From assembly GCA_947489325.1 (NCBI GenBank), contig CANLDA010000001.1:1-64000 (forward strand): 64,000 bases of DNA, written 5' to 3'. Both the position numbers and the translations under genes were made by a program. Every line of letters begins with the position of its first letter. Position 1 is the stretch's first letter. This document shows positions 37,092 through 46,266 of this stretch, in pieces. The DNA comes from an uncultured Paracoccaceae bacterium (GTDB lineage Bacteria; Pseudomonadota; Alphaproteobacteria; Rhodobacterales; Rhodobacteraceae). The notes under the pieces are model-generated. The model ran no database searches and had not been told where the DNA came from. It saw only the letters and a program-made list of their open reading frames with translations.

Positions 37092-38012
37092 ATGACTTTG
37101 CAGGTATTTGGCCACAAATCTCCCGACACTGACTCTACCGGCTCTCCGATTGTTTGGGCTTGGTATTTGAACGAGGTAAAAGGCGTTACTGCCGAGCCAA
37201 AGTTATTGGGTGAACCCAACACCGAAGCCGCATTTATGCTGGAACGCTGGAACCTTGAAAAACCCGAGATCATTGCAGATGTCGCGGATAATCAACCTGT
37301 TGTCATCGTCGACACTAACAACCCAGCTGAACTGCCAGCCAACATCAATGGTGCAGATGTTCAGGCAATCATTGATCATCATAAATTGGTTGGCGGTCTG
37401 GAAACCAAAGGCCCGATCGACATCACCATTCGCCCGCTGGCCTGCACCGCAACCATCATGATCGATCTGATGGGCGATGACGCGGCCAAAATGCCAGAAG
37501 CCATCAAAGGCGCGGCGCTGACCTGCATCCTGTCTGACACGCTTGAATTCCGCAGCCCCACCACCACCGATCACGACCGCGCTGTTGCCGAAAAACTGGC
37601 TGCTGATCTGAATCTGGATGTCTCCACCTATGCCGCCGACATGTTCGCGGCCAAATCGGACGTATCGTCATTTTCAGATGCAGAATTGCTGCGTATGGAT
37701 AGTAAAGAATACGAAGTCGAGGGCACCAAGTTCCGTGTATCGGTTCTGGAAACCACGGCGCCGGGTGTTGTACTGGATCGCAAGGCAAGCCTGATGGACA
37801 GCATGACCACAGTCGCGGCTGAGGATGGCGTTGATCAAGTTTTGTTGTTCGTCGTCGACATCCTGAACGAAGAGGCCACCCTGCTGGTGCCCAACGAACT
37901 GGTAAAAGCAGTTGCGAGCAAATCCTTTGGCGCAGAAACCACAGGCGACGCCATCGTTCTGCCCGGCATCATGAGCCGCAAAAAGCAGATCATTCCGAAT
38001 TTGAAAGTTTGA
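37092..38012 (+). CDS. ppaC: Manganese-dependent inorganic pyrophosphatase (family II)
   Basis: Hydrolyses pyrophosphate in the cytoplasm. The DHH-type metal motifs are GHKSPDTDS at the N-terminus, the IDHHKL triad in the middle, and the C-terminal SRKKQ substrate-binding motif. 306 residues is normal. Family II PPase rather than the more common Ppa is a useful trait for the organism. Own terminator downstream. Confidence 0.97.
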   Translation: MTLQVFGHKSPDTDSTGSPIVWAWYLNEVKGVTAEPKLLGEPNTEAAFMLERWNLEKPEIIADVADNQPVVIVDTNNPAELPANINGADVQAIIDHHKLVGGLETKGPIDITIRPLACTATIMIDLMGDDAAKMPEAIKGAALTCILSDTLEFRSPTTTDHDRAVAEKLAADLNLDVSTYAADMFAAKSDVSSFSDAELLRMDSKEYEVEGTKFRVSVLETTAPGVVLDRKASLMDSMTTVAAEDGVDQVLLFVVDILNEEATLLVPNELVKAVASKSFGAETTGDAIVLPGIMSRKKQIIPNLKV

Positions 38013-38425
38013 CCCAAGGTCTAATACATTGAAAAGGGTGCTCAAATGCACCCTTTTTACACTCTCCCCTTTTGACGGACCGTTTTGCAGTTATCACTCG
38101 CTTATAAAGCAACCTGTCTCTGTATTTATTACCCGCCGTGTACCCCAGTGACAGCACGCCCCACTTCATTCATACAATGCTGTACTACGAGGACCTCTTG
38201 AGAATTTCGCTTCAAACCGCGGCGCCTTCTTATTTGCGTCGACCCAAAACCAAGGCTGTTTGAGCAGAAACACCTTTACAGAAAATAAGCCACATAATTG
38301 AAAAATTACACTGCCATTCCACCTAAAGTACAATGGCATCCATGCCTCAACGCGACATACATTTAGTACAGTTTCAATGGCGAACATTGTCGCTCCAACA
38401 CATTCTCAACGTTATAGTGGCCAAA
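38013..38425. other. 413-base region without a convincing gene
   Basis: Begins with the ppaC terminator. The rest is AT-rich and holds no good reading frame, tRNA or clear repeat. The promoter for the porin-like remnant should lie here. Confidence 0.5.
38032..38058 (+). terminator. Terminator of ppaC
   Basis: AAAAGGGTGC / GCACCCTTTT stem with a 6-base loop and T run, 20 bases after the stop. Confidence 0.93.
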
Positions 38426-38839
38426 ATGACTTTTCAAAAACTGCTGGTAATCACTGGTCTGCTTGGGATCCCGTCAATCTCCCCTGCTGAAATCACCTTT
38501 GATGGCGCGGCAACGCTTGGTTACCACACAGCGACGGTATCTTTTAATCAAATTGGTTCCGATGTTGAAATAGGCGATATCAACACCACTGAGACAACTG
38601 TGACTTTCGACAGCACAGTTGCATTCAATGACGCATTGGAAACAGACCTTTCGTTCGCTTTCATCCGTTCAGAAAATGACAATACCTCTAAAGAAACTGA
38701 AACGTGGGAGTTTTCCATAGCGCCCCGCTATCGCTTCTCAAATGGTATTTTTGTAAGCGCATTTTATGATCAGGTCGATGTGAGCATCCTGCCATTTTCA
38801 ACGACATTCGCACGCACAGAGTTGGACATGACATCCTGA
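38426..38839 (+). pseudogene. Porin-like outer-membrane protein, probably truncated
   Basis: A 137-residue product with a signal peptide (MTFQKLLVITGLLGIPSISPA) and alternating beta strands: AEITFDGAATLGYHTATVSF, TTVTFDSTVAFND, TDLSFAFIRSEND and FSIAPRYRFSNGIFVSAFYD. The opening resembles mature ends of general porins (AEITFDGAATLGY), but those have roughly 280-360 residues. The frame ends in ELDMTS about 50 bases before a terminator, so no room remains for the rest. It may be a relic or a small eight-stranded barrel; I favour a relic. Confidence 0.5.
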
Positions 38840-38889
38840 ATGGCCAGCGCAGCATCAGTTACTAAATCTTCATTTGAAGATACATTGCC

Positions 38890-38918
38890 AAGGCCCGAGA
38901 TCACCCTCGGGCCTTTTT
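38890..38918. terminator. Terminator between the porin-like gene and the M48 protease gene
   Basis: AAGGCCCGAG / CTCGGGCCTT perfect 10-base stem with a 6-base loop and TTTTT on the plus strand. It may also serve the minus-strand gene ending at 38965. Confidence 0.92.
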
Positions 38919-38964
38919 GCGTTGTTTTCCGCCAAACCGGTCAAAGCCCCCTTCGCTGATGCTC

Positions 38965-39756
38965 TCAAAATAGATTTTTCTTTTCCGGGACAATTCCTGC
39001 TTTGATCTGCTCGGCCGCGGCCAAAATTGTCGCCAACCGATCCACATCCAGTGGATGGGTCTCGATAAACGAAGGCCCCTCCTCAAGATCAACACCAGGA
39101 ATGGGGCGCGCCAAATTTTGGGCTCCCTTTATCGGATCATACCCTGCTGCCTGCGCAATACGCACACCCAGCGCATCAGCTTCCAATTCGAATTCTTTTG
39201 TAAAGGCCAAAGAACCCGCATGAGCCCCCAAGTCGACCGCTCCAAAGGGCACGGCCATCATCGCTCCGATAAACGCTTGGTTTTCCTTCTTTCGTGTGTG
39301 CCGCCCAATCAAATGGCCATATTCGTGACTGATGATAAAGGCGACCTCATCATCGTTGGCCGTGGATTTCAGCAAAGGCAACGTCAACCTGACAAAAGAA
39401 AAGGTTTCCTTGGTTACTGGATGCTGCAATTGCACCAAAAATGCATTATTGACCTCCAGCTCGCGTTCAATATCAAGATCTCCTTCGCAGAACACATCAA
39501 CTCGATGGGTTGTCAATTGCTCACAATATTTTTCAGCGACAGGTTTGACACGTGCAGCAACCCGGTGAAAACGGCGTTCTGCCGCAGCGTTGGACAACTC
39601 ACGCACAGGTGGGCTGGCACGGCCCTTCGCAAACATCTGGGCAGCTTGCTGTCGATGTACACTTTCTGGTTCCGGCAACTCGTAAGAGGTTCCACAGGCG
39701 ACCGTGCCCAAGAGGAATATCGCCCCCAAAATCGTTCGTGCAAATGTCTTCATCAT
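38965..39756 (-). CDS. M48-family metalloprotease, putative lipoprotein
   Basis: A 263-residue periplasmic zinc protease. The zinc motif HEYGH spans 144-148, with the third ligand in FELEADALG about 45 residues on. The N-terminus is a lipoprotein-type signal with C21 (TVAC, where the -3 position is not the preferred Leu/Val). Members such as LoiP/BepA act in outer-membrane protein quality control. It is transcribed alone. Tandem ATGs 39756/39753. Confidence 0.88.
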   Translation of the reverse strand: MMKTFARTILGAIFLLGTVACGTSYELPEPESVHRQQAAQMFAKGRASPPVRELSNAAAERRFHRVAARVKPVAEKYCEQLTTHRVDVFCEGDLDIERELEVNNAFLVQLQHPVTKETFSFVRLTLPLLKSTANDDEVAFIISHEYGHLIGRHTRKKENQAFIGAMMAVPFGAVDLGAHAGSLAFTKEFELEADALGVRIAQAAGYDPIKGAQNLARPIPGVDLEEGPSFIETHPLDVDRLATILAAAEQIKAGIVPEKKNLF

Positions 39757-39934
39757 TCAATTCCAAAGTTTCTTTGTTCCCGATTCTGGTGGAGAAAAAA
39801 CCATAGATCAACCCAAAGTTGATCATAACTCTTTTGAGATGCCAACTTGTACAGATAACGCTGGTGCCACTGGTAAAGGCGGCCAAGGTTTGGCATAGCT
39901 CTGAGCAGACCTTCCTTACCTCATAAGGCCAGAT

Positions 39935-40810
39935 ATGACCCAGATCATCCAATCCCTCAGTGAAGCTTCACATAACTATGATGCATTGTTCGTGGATCTT
40001 TGGGGATGCATGCACAACGGTATCAACGCTTTTCCTGACGCGGTGAGCGCCATGCAGAAATATCGCGCGCAAGGGGGCATTGTGGTGTTGGTCACCAATT
40101 CCCCCAAACCTCGCGCTGGAGTGGCAGCACAACTAGGACAGTTTGGTGTTCCCAACGACGCCTATGACACCATCGCGACATCGGGCGACTCTGCACGTTC
40201 TGCAATGTTTCGGGGCACCGTAGGCCAAAAAGTATTCTTTATGGGGGAATGGCAACGAGATGCAGGGTTCTTTGAACCGCTAAGCCTGCTTGAAGACCCT
40301 GTAAATATCTCGCGCGTCCCATTGGACGAGGCCGAAGGGATCGTCTGTTGTGGCCCTTTTGACACCATGGCTGACCCGGATGTAAATCGTGCTGATTTTC
40401 TGTATGCAAAGCAAAAAGGCTTGAAGCTTTTGTGTGCAAACCCGGATCTTGTTGTTGATCGTGGGGAGGTTCGTGAATGGTGTGCAGGCGCATTGGCGCG
40501 GCTTTATACCGAGATGGGGGGCGAAAGCCTCTATTTTGGCAAACCGTATCCGCCTATCTATGATTTGGCGCGCCGTCGTCTGGCCGCTTTGGGCAAAGAT
40601 ATTCCGGATTCGCGCATCTTGGCCATCGGGGATGGCATCCTGACCGACATTGCCGGTGCGACTGGCGAGGACATTGATTCCCTCTTTATTACCGGCGGAC
40701 TTGCAGCCAGTGAGACAAAAACATCAGACCAGCCTGATGCGGTCGCGCTAAGCGACTATTTGGAAAAAGAAAAATCCAGCCCAACCTTTTCCATCGGTCA
40801 CTTGAGATAG
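39935..40810 (+). CDS. HAD-superfamily hydrolase, TIGR01459 class IIA
   Basis: A 291-residue phosphatase of the class IIA HAD group. Motif I is DLWGCMHNG, motif II VTNSPKP, and motif III/IV GKPYPPIYD with GDGILTDIAGA. In this subfamily the residue two after the nucleophile is not Asp, as seen here. Substrate unknown. First of a same-strand run HAD-MaoC-ribF-ycgN-aldolase with gaps of about 101, 151, -8 and -1 bases. Confidence 0.88.
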   Translation: MTQIIQSLSEASHNYDALFVDLWGCMHNGINAFPDAVSAMQKYRAQGGIVVLVTNSPKPRAGVAAQLGQFGVPNDAYDTIATSGDSARSAMFRGTVGQKVFFMGEWQRDAGFFEPLSLLEDPVNISRVPLDEAEGIVCCGPFDTMADPDVNRADFLYAKQKGLKLLCANPDLVVDRGEVREWCAGALARLYTEMGGESLYFGKPYPPIYDLARRRLAALGKDIPDSRILAIGDGILTDIAGATGEDIDSLFITGGLAASETKTSDQPDAVALSDYLEKEKSSPTFSIGHLR

Positions 40811-40911
40811 GTGAAATAGGGGTTGATTTTCTGCGCTTGCAAAGTAATAAAGTTGCGAAACCTTACAAAGTAACGCCTGAAAATTACCCAAGCACGCAAT
40901 CGGAGGATCGA

Positions 40912-41355
40912 ATGTTGGACAATCAGCCCCGCGGCACCATCTGCATCGAAGATATCGAAATGGGTATGGTTCGGTATCTCCAGAAGATCGTGACAGATCA
41001 GGACATCGAAATGTTCGCAAAGGTGTCGACCGATCATAATCCGGTGCATCTGGACGAAGAATATGCCCAAGACACGATGTTTCAGGGCCGTATTGCCCAT
41101 GGCATGCTGACTGCAGGCCTTATTTCTGCGGTAATTGGCGAACAACTGCCCGGTCACGGCACAATCTATATGTCGCAATCTCTGAAATTCCTCGCCCCAG
41201 TCCGCCCCGGCGATCTGGTTATGGCTGAGGTCGAAGTAACCGACATCAAAATTGATAAACGCCGCGTGACGCTTGACTGCCGGTGTATGGTGGATGGCAA
41301 GAAGGTTTTGATTGGCGAAGCCACTGTGATGGCTCCTTCGCGCAAATTCGACTGA
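40912..41355 (+). CDS. MaoC-family (R)-enoyl-CoA hydratase-like protein
   Basis: A 147-residue hot-dog fold protein. The hydratase motif with catalytic Asp/His is seen in TDHNPVHLDEEYAQ, followed by GRIAHGMLTAGL. Such enzymes hydrate trans-2-enoyl-CoA to (R)-3-hydroxyacyl-CoA, which can feed polyhydroxyalkanoate synthesis. No phaC is present nearby. ATG 40912 follows GGAGG by six bases; the longer frame upstream is not supported. Confidence 0.9.
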   Translation: MLDNQPRGTICIEDIEMGMVRYLQKIVTDQDIEMFAKVSTDHNPVHLDEEYAQDTMFQGRIAHGMLTAGLISAVIGEQLPGHGTIYMSQSLKFLAPVRPGDLVMAEVEVTDIKIDKRRVTLDCRCMVDGKKVLIGEATVMAPSRKFD

Positions 41356-41380
41356 GGCGTCATCTGCCTGCATGTGTAGT

Positions 41381-41443
41381 AGGGGCTTTGCCCCTCTGCC
41401 CTTATGGGCATTCACCCCAGGATATTTCCACCAAGAAGAAGCC
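41381..41443 (+). repeat. Intergenic hairpin-plus-box repeat, copy 4 (short form)
   Basis: AGGGGC-ttt-GCCCCT hairpin (41381-41395), TGCCC-ttat-GGGCA hairpin (41397-41410), then the constant box GGATATTTCCACC + AAGAAGAAGCC. Starts 25 bases after the MaoC stop. Confidence 0.7.
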
Positions 41444-41506
41444 TAAGGCATGGCAATTTTCCAAGTGATACTTGCATGCTTTTGCAAGGGCCGCTAACCC
41501 TGCCTC

Positions 41507-42442
41507 ATGCGGATTATCAGAGACTTTCAATACGTGACAGATCAGGACCGAGGCGCAAGTGCTGCCATCGGTAATTTTGATGGTGTTCATTTCGGCCATC
41601 AGTCCGTGATTGACCTTGCACGCAGTGCGGCCCCAGACGCACCTTTGGGGATTGTCACGTTTGAACCCCATCCGCGTGAATATTTTGCACCTCACTCTGC
41701 ACCCTTTCGTTTGACGGGGTCCGCCGCGCGGGCACATCGGTTGGAAAAACTGGGAGTTGAAAGGTTATATGAGCTGCCTTTCAACGCCACTTTGTCTTCG
41801 TTGACACCAGAAGAATTTGCCCGCGACGTGATTGCAAGGGGGTTGGGCCTTACCCATGTGGTTATCGGCGCCGATTTTTGTTTTGGCAAAGGGCGCATTG
41901 GCACCGCTGAGGATCTGCAAGCATTTGGCGCAAAGTTCGGTTTTGGCGTGACGATTGCTCCTTTGGTATCTGGTGGGGATGGTCAGGTTAGCTCAACCAA
42001 CATCCGTAATGCGTTAAGCGAAGGCCGTCCTCGCGATGCCGCCGCGATGTTGGGCCATTGGCACCGCATCGAAGGCCCCGTTATTGGCGGAGAGCAACGC
42101 GGACGCGAATTGGGCTTCCCCACGGCGAACATGTCGATTGACGGGCTGCACCCCCCCAAGTTTGGGGTTTATGCGGTTATCGTTGACGTATTGGAAGGCC
42201 CTCACAAGGGCAGCTATCACGGAGCAAGTTCCGTAGGCGTGCGTCCAATGTTTGGCGAAAATCATGCCAATATTGAGACCTTTTTGTTTGATTTCTCAGG
42301 TGACCTTTATGGCACCTCACTGTCTGTGGCATTGGTTGAATACCTGCGCCCCGAATTGAAATTTGACGGGTTGGATGCGCTGATTTCCCAAATGAATAAG
42401 GATTGCGACACCTGTCGCGATATTCTGGCTGCATATGAGTGA
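41507..42442 (+). CDS. ribF: Bifunctional riboflavin kinase/FAD synthetase
   Basis: Makes FMN then FAD. The N-terminal adenylyltransferase has IGNFDGVHFGH and the SSTNIR motif; the C-terminal kinase begins near residue 180 with GEQRGRELGFPTANM. 311 residues is usual. The gene end overlaps the next start by eight bases, so it is coupled to the Cys-cluster protein. Confidence 0.97.
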   Translation: MRIIRDFQYVTDQDRGASAAIGNFDGVHFGHQSVIDLARSAAPDAPLGIVTFEPHPREYFAPHSAPFRLTGSAARAHRLEKLGVERLYELPFNATLSSLTPEEFARDVIARGLGLTHVVIGADFCFGKGRIGTAEDLQAFGAKFGFGVTIAPLVSGGDGQVSSTNIRNALSEGRPRDAAAMLGHWHRIEGPVIGGEQRGRELGFPTANMSIDGLHPPKFGVYAVIVDVLEGPHKGSYHGASSVGVRPMFGENHANIETFLFDFSGDLYGTSLSVALVEYLRPELKFDGLDALISQMNKDCDTCRDILAAYE

Positions 42443-42908
42443 TGATCCAATCGACCGTCACGACCTGACGCCTCGTTTCTGGGAAAAGAAACCTTTGCAA
42501 AAGCTGTCCCGCAAAGAATGGGAAGCCTTGTGTGATGGCTGCGGTAAATGCTGCCTGAACAAATTGGAAGACGAGGAAACCGGGCAAGTAGAGTTGACCT
42601 GTGTGGCCTGCCGACTTTTGGATGACAGCACGTGTCGTTGCGCCCATTACGACATTCGCCATCAGTTCGTTCCTGAGTGCATCATCCTGACGCCAAAAAA
42701 CATTGATCAACACGCCTATTGGATGCCTCAAACCTGTGCCTATCGCCTGTTGTGGGACGGCAAGCCGCTTTATGACTGGCATCCTTTGATTTCTGGCAAC
42801 CCTCAATCTGTGCATGAGGCAGGCGTATCAATACAGGGCAGAACTGTGCCTGAATTCGAAGTCGCTGACGACGACTGGGAAGATCACATCATCGAGGAGC
42901 CTATCTGA
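42435..42908 (+). CDS. YcgN-family cysteine-cluster protein (UPF0260)
   Basis: A 157-residue protein with a zinc or iron-sulfur type cysteine cluster CDGCGKCC (C33, C36, C39, C40) and further cysteines in ELTCVACRLLDDSTCRCAHY and PECI. The family is widespread but unassigned. The start lies inside the end of ribF and the stop shares a base with the aldolase start (TGATG), so the three are translated together. Confidence 0.9.
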   Translation: MSDDPIDRHDLTPRFWEKKPLQKLSRKEWEALCDGCGKCCLNKLEDEETGQVELTCVACRLLDDSTCRCAHYDIRHQFVPECIILTPKNIDQHAYWMPQTCAYRLLWDGKPLYDWHPLISGNPQSVHEAGVSIQGRTVPEFEVADDDWEDHIIEEPI

Positions 42909-43951
42909 TGTTTTTTGCTTCTGACAATGCAGGCCCTGCCCACCCTGATGTTTTGCAAGGTGTGATCACGGCAAACACCGGATACGCAAACGCCTATGGC
43001 AACGACGACATCATGACAGAGGTCCGAGCGCGACTGCGAGAGATATTTGAGGCCCCCGAAGCCTGTGTCCATTTGGTGGCCACCGGAACTGCGGCCAATG
43101 TGCTTGGCCTTGCCACGCTGACGCAACCTTGGGAAACCATCCTTTGTACGCCGCTGTCCCATATCCAAAACGACGAATGCAATGCGCCAGAATTTTTCTC
43201 GGGCGGCAGCAAACTGACCCTTGTGGGTGACGCTGACAAGATGACCGCGTCAGAGCTTGCTCAAACCATGGGCGCGCTGGAATATCTTGGGGTACATGGG
43301 GCACAACGCGGCCCCGTGTCAATCACACAGGTCACCGAAATGGGGCGCGTCTATTCTGTGGAAGAGATCACAGAAATCAGCAAAGTCGCCCACAGCTTTG
43401 ACAAGCCCGTCCACATGGACGGCGCGCGGTTTGCAAATGCTCTTGCCGCACTGGGGTGCAGCCCTGCTGAAATGACGTGGAAGGCAGGCGTGGATGCCGT
43501 CAGCTTTGGCGGCACCAAAAATGGCTGCATGGGGGTTGAGGCAGTGATCTTTTTTGATCCCAAGTATGGTCACGAATTTGAGTTACGCCGCAAGCGAGGA
43601 GCACATCTCTTTTCCAAGCACCGATATCTTTCGGCACAAATGCTGCCGTATCTCACAGGCGATCTATGGCTGCGCAACGCACGATCCGCAAATGCCGCTG
43701 CGCGCCGCCTGTCAGAGGGGCTGTGCCTGCTGCCTGGTGTCAGCTTTTTGGCGGAACCGCAGGCCAATATGATCTTTTTCACGGCCCCGCGCGCATTGCA
43801 CAAGCGATTGCTGGAGGGGGGCGCAAAATATCATCTGCTTTCGGGCTCCCTTGAAGGGGCTGCGGATGAGCCACTGGATGCGCGCCTCGTATGCGATTGG
43901 TCGTCCAGCGTTGAAGGTGTGGACGCTTTCCTCTCGCTGGCCAGTTCTTAA
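42908..43951 (+). CDS. Threonine aldolase/beta-eliminating lyase family PLP enzyme
   Basis: A 347-residue fold type I PLP enzyme. The Schiff-base lysine is K204 in SFGGTKNG, and HMDGARFANAL (169-179) holds the aspartate that contacts the cofactor. It matches low-specificity L-threonine aldolases, which cleave threonine or allo-threonine to glycine and acetaldehyde. A related beta-eliminating activity cannot be excluded. Coupled to the YcgN-type gene. Confidence 0.9.
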   Translation: MFFASDNAGPAHPDVLQGVITANTGYANAYGNDDIMTEVRARLREIFEAPEACVHLVATGTAANVLGLATLTQPWETILCTPLSHIQNDECNAPEFFSGGSKLTLVGDADKMTASELAQTMGALEYLGVHGAQRGPVSITQVTEMGRVYSVEEITEISKVAHSFDKPVHMDGARFANALAALGCSPAEMTWKAGVDAVSFGGTKNGCMGVEAVIFFDPKYGHEFELRRKRGAHLFSKHRYLSAQMLPYLTGDLWLRNARSANAAARRLSEGLCLLPGVSFLAEPQANMIFFTAPRALHKRLLEGGAKYHLLSGSLEGAADEPLDARLVCDWSSSVEGVDAFLSLASS

Positions 43952-44009
43952 TCATGGGCAAGAGGAGCAAAGCCTCTCCTGCTCTGAAGGCACATACAGA
44001 AGATTCTAT

Positions 44010-44609
44010 TCAGAGTTCCCCTGCCAAATGCATGTCCAGATCGGTCAGGCTGTCCTGCCCCCAGAACCGCGCACCTGTATCCACCACATAAAACGGCGCG
44101 CCAAACACGCCCGCCTTTACTGCGTCTTCAAGGTTTTTCGCATAAGTTTCAGCGCCTGCTAAAAGGCCACTGTCAGCCAATGACCCATCAAATCCGGCAG
44201 CTTCCAGACAGTCGCGAATAATGCCATCTTCTGCGACATTCTTTTCTTCTGCCCAGCATGCGCGTGTGATGCCATGGGCAAGCGCGCCCAAATCTCCGCC
44301 ACCGGCGGCTTGTGCTGCAATCAACGCATATGATGACGGCGCCATATTAGTGGGCCAATGCGCAGGCTTCAGATTAAAATCCATATCCAGTTTGCGCGCC
44401 TGACGCACCAGATCCTGTGCGCGATACTCAATGCGATTTGGATGTCGATCTTTGGGTGGTGTACCGCCCGTGCGTGCAAACAACGCCATGATATCGAGCG
44501 GCTTGTAGGTCACGCTCGCCCCGTGTTTTGCCGCAACCTCCTCAAGCCGGGTTCCGGCCAGATAGGTGAAAGGTGAGATCGTTGCAAAATAGTAATCGAT
44601 ATGTGCCAT
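44010..44609 (-). CDS. 2-hydroxychromene-2-carboxylate isomerase/DsbA-like thioredoxin-fold protein
   Basis: A 199-residue protein of the kappa-GST/NahD group. It begins HIDYYFATISPFTYLAG, where serine-type SPF replaces the DsbA cysteine pair, and carries FGAPFYVV near the end, the cis-proline loop. The family uses glutathione to isomerise aromatic degradation intermediates, but no naphthalene genes are near. ATG 44609 is used; the six-residue longer form is less likely. Confidence 0.87.
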   Translation of the reverse strand: MAHIDYYFATISPFTYLAGTRLEEVAAKHGASVTYKPLDIMALFARTGGTPPKDRHPNRIEYRAQDLVRQARKLDMDFNLKPAHWPTNMAPSSYALIAAQAAGGGDLGALAHGITRACWAEEKNVAEDGIIRDCLEAAGFDGSLADSGLLAGAETYAKNLEDAVKAGVFGAPFYVVDTGARFWGQDSLTDLDMHLAGEL

Positions 44610-44712
44610 TTGGTCCTCCGCACGCATGCATTGCTTTGCCTATAGGTAGTGACATGTTAAGGCGTTCGCAACGTCACGAATCTGTCATCTGCGAACCTGG
44701 GGATTTGCGCCT

Positions 44713-45723
44713 ATGCCCACCACCATGGAACCGAAGCTCATCACCGGCACTGCCAACAAGCCGCTTGCAAAAGCAATCGCGCGCCGCATGTCGATCCACC
44801 GAAACCTTGGGCTTGTAGATGCCCGCGTTGAACGCTTCAACGATCAAGAAATCTTTGTCGAAGTTTATGAGAATGTCCGCGGCGAGGACATGTTTATCAT
44901 TCAATCCACTTCTCGTCCTGCCAACGACAACCTGATGGAACTACTGATCATGGCAGACGCGCTGCGCCGGTCTTCGGCAAAACGCATCACTGCCGTGATT
45001 CCTTACTTTGGGTATGCCCGTCAAGACCGCCGCGCCAAGGCCCGCACGCCGATCTCCGCCAAGCTGGTCGCCAATATGCTGGTAGAGGCTGGCGTAGAGC
45101 GGGTTTTGACCATGGATTTGCACGCAGCCCAAATTCAGGGCTTCTTTGATATTCCGGTTGATAACCTTTATGCCAGCCCGATCTTTGCTTTGGATATCAT
45201 GCACCAATTCAAAGACAACATGGACGATTTGATGGTCGTCAGCCCCGACGTGGGCGGTGTGGCACGTGCGCGTGAGCTGGCCAAGCGGATCAATGCCCCC
45301 CTTTCCATCGTGGACAAACGTCGTGAGAAGGCTGGCGAGATTGCAGAGATGACTGTGATCGGGAATGTCGAAGGCAAAAAATGCATCATCGTGGATGACA
45401 TCTGTGACACCGCAGGAACGCTGTGTAAGGCCGCTGAGGTGTTGATGGACCACGGAGCCACCGAAGTGCACTCCTATATCACCCACGGCGTCATGTCCGG
45501 CCCTGCGGTTGAACGCATCACAAACTCTGTCATGAAATCCTTGGTTCTGACAGATTCGATCAAGCCCACTGATGCCATCGAAGCCGCATCAAACATTCGC
45601 ATCGTACCAACCGCACCAATGTTTGCACATGCAATCCTGAACATCTGGAACGGCTCATCGGTTTCATCGCTGTTTGAAACCGAAACGATGGAAGCCGCCT
45701 ATGAAGGTTTGCTGGGACACTAA
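44713..45723 (+). CDS. prs: Ribose-phosphate pyrophosphokinase
   Basis: Makes PRPP from ribose 5-phosphate and ATP. The N-terminal flexible region [19 protein letters not shown], the [17 protein letters not shown] catalytic stretch and the PRPP-binding [10 protein letters not shown] motif are all present. 336 residues is slightly longer than E. coli Prs, as common in alphaproteobacteria. Its product feeds purE/purK-type purine synthesis. Strong terminator behind. Confidence 0.98.
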   Translation: MPTTMEPKLITGTANKPLAKAIARRMSIHRNLGLVDARVERFNDQEIFVEVYENVRGEDMFIIQSTSRPANDNLMELLIMADALRRSSAKRITAVIPYFGYARQDRRAKARTPISAKLVANMLVEAGVERVLTMDLHAAQIQGFFDIPVDNLYASPIFALDIMHQFKDNMDDLMVVSPDVGGVARARELAKRINAPLSIVDKRREKAGEIAEMTVIGNVEGKKCIIVDDICDTAGTLCKAAEVLMDHGATEVHSYITHGVMSGPAVERITNSVMKSLVLTDSIKPTDAIEAASNIRIVPTAPMFAHAILNIWNGSSVSSLFETETMEAAYEGLLGH

Positions 45724-45754
45724 TCCCAAGATCTATTTGGACAGCTACGCACTC

Positions 45755-45783
45755 AAAAACGCGCCCATCGGGGCGCGTTTTTC
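45755..45783 (+). terminator. Terminator of prs
   Basis: AAAAACGCGCCC / GGGCGCGTTTTT 12-base perfect stem with an ATCG loop and a T run. It may also end the minus-strand lectin-domain gene at 45800. Confidence 0.95.
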
Positions 45784-45799
45784 TTCGTTTCTGATAAGG

Positions 45800-46150
45800 T
45801 TAGTAAAGTTCCCAGTTATCTTCGTTCGGCAATTCACCAATAGACATCCATGACATCCGCACGCGGGCGACCCGAGTGTCCCCCCAAGTACGGAACACCA
45901 AATCAAATCCATGTTTCGTTACCTTCTCTGACACCACCTCTGCGCGCACGTTGTGGGCGCTATCGATATCCCACAAAGACAGTGTCACATGCACCGTGGG
46001 TACAGCGGCATAGGTCTCGCTAAAGCGGATTTTCTTGCGCCTTTCACGCGCACCATTCCCGGACCACATCTCGCCTTCGTCCTCAAAATCCGAAAACAGC
46101 GCGATGTCACCTCGCTCTACACCTATCAAATTGCTTTTCAGTCGTTTCAT
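45800..46150 (-). CDS. H-type lectin-domain protein
   Basis: A 116-residue protein whose sequence MWSGNGARERRKKIRFSETYAAVP then VHVTLSLWDIDSAHNVRAEV matches the H-lectin fold known from snail agglutinins and Dictyostelium discoidins. That fold forms trimers binding GalNAc-like sugars. No signal peptide, so a cytosolic or structural role is possible. ATG 46150 is used; TTG 46162 is also open. It sits about 105 bases beyond the atpC end, on the same strand but after the atp terminator. Confidence 0.8.
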   Translation of the reverse strand: MKRLKSNLIGVERGDIALFSDFEDEGEMWSGNGARERRKKIRFSETYAAVPTVHVTLSLWDIDSAHNVRAEVVSEKVTKHGFDLVFRTWGDTRVARVRMSWMSIGELPNEDNWELY

Positions 46151-46212
46151 CAGTTTTTCCAATATCCAATCTGATTAAACGAAATCCTAAGCAAATGGCC
46201 AACCCAAAAAAG

Positions 46213-46240
46213 AAAAACCGCCCCCTTTTCAGAGAGCGGT
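46213..46240 (-). terminator. Terminator of the atp operon
   Basis: On the minus strand ACCGCTCTCT-gaaa-AGGGGGCGGT with G-T pairs, followed by TTTT, about 27 bases after the atpC stop. Confidence 0.85.
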
Positions 46241-46266
46241 CCAAATCTTGATACCAATGATCAGGA

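Noticed and set aside
43955-43985. Terminator after the threonine aldolase gene
   Set aside because: Only a 5-base AGAGG/CCTCT pairing and no T run, too weak to call.
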